From Anaerolineaceae bacterium (lineage in GTDB: Bacteria > Chloroflexota > Anaerolineae > Anaerolineales > Anaerolineaceae): DNA of 5,244 nt. Below are positions 5,184 to 5,244 of this stretch, piece by piece. The stretch's first letter is position 1. Each line of letters opens with the position of its first letter. Where the stretch lies: the NCBI GenBank assembly GCA_011620445.1, contig WOZB01000065.1, positions 1 through 5,244 of the forward strand. Reading direction: 5' to 3'. The notes below the pieces were generated by a model that was not told the origin of the DNA, did no database searches, and was given only the letters and a program-made list of their open reading frames with translations. The position numbers and the translations under genes are program-made.

Positions 5184-5244
5184 ATGCAGAAAATCTTCTT
5201 TGATATGGTGGGTTGCCGCTTAAACCAGGCTGAAATTGAACGCC
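5184..5244 (+). CDS. Radical-SAM tRNA methylthiotransferase, MiaB/MtaB family, N-terminus only
   Basis: Twenty full codons are visible before the window ends. They read as a strand then DMVGCRLNQAEIER, the first conserved block of the methylthiotransferase N-terminal domain (UPF0004). C11 would be the first ligand of the auxiliary [4Fe-4S] cluster. GCRLNQ is closer to the MtaB form (GCKxNQ; t6A37 to ms2t6A37 in tRNA) than to MiaB (GCQMN) or RimO (GCPKN), but 20 residues cannot settle the subfamily. An in-frame stop at 5163-5165 and the lack of other start codons fix the ATG at 5184. The 50-base gap after glnA contains its own promoter, so it is probably not in the glnA transcript alone. Confidence 0.75.
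   Translation, partial: MQKIFFDMVGCRLNQAEIER

Noticed and set aside
1..5244. A novel multi-gene defence or biosynthetic system
   Set aside because: Every complete protein gene falls in a known family, the units are separately promoted or terminated, and no unknown conserved gene pair is present.

Overview
The window is an ordinary bacterial chromosomal stretch of moderate GC. It holds seven protein genes (the first and last cut by the window edges) and one structured RNA gene. Protein styles suggest Chloroflexota (Anaerolineae-like): an ArsR with a cysteine run near the N-terminus and a CC...FAPE tail, and a GSI-alpha-like glutamine synthetase. This placement is inference from remembered family resemblance, not a search result.

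Layout. Positions 3-473 (+) are the end of a flavodoxin-fold protein. After a spacer with a weak terminator comes a two-gene arsenic cassette on the + strand: arsR (665-958) and arsM (1014-1862). It is driven by a near-consensus promoter whose -35/-10 spacer is filled by a palindrome, the likely ArsR operator, and it is closed by a terminator overlapping the arsM stop. A PrxQ/Bcp peroxiredoxin (2003-2464, +) follows. It converges, six bases apart, with a minus-strand pair, thpR (3409-2828) then rsfS (2815-2471). The rsfS gene appears to start at CTG, in frame directly after a TGA and correctly spaced from a GAGG ribosome-binding site.

The largest gap between protein genes (3410-3792) holds what I read as a 6S RNA gene (about 3518-3685, +). 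It has its own extended -10 promoter, a long closing stem, a bubble and terminal arm, and a strong terminator at 3694-3720. Next come glnA (3793-5133, +) and the first 20 codons of a MiaB/MtaB-type tRNA methylthiotransferase (from 5184, +), whose -10 box sits six bases before the ATG, predicting a leaderless mRNA.

Functionally, ArsR/ArsM form a self-regulated arsenite sensing and methylation unit, with no arsB, arsC or acr3 visible here. The peroxiredoxin and flavodoxin are redox neighbours with no proven link. RsfS (ribosome silencing) and 6S RNA (RNA polymerase sequestration) are both classic stationary-phase or starvation factors, and here they lie within about 700 bases of each other beside the main nitrogen-assimilation gene. 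I found no mobile element, CRISPR array, tRNA or rRNA, and no evidence of a wholly new system. The most valuable unlabelled items are the 6S RNA, the ArsR operator, the CTG start and the leaderless start.
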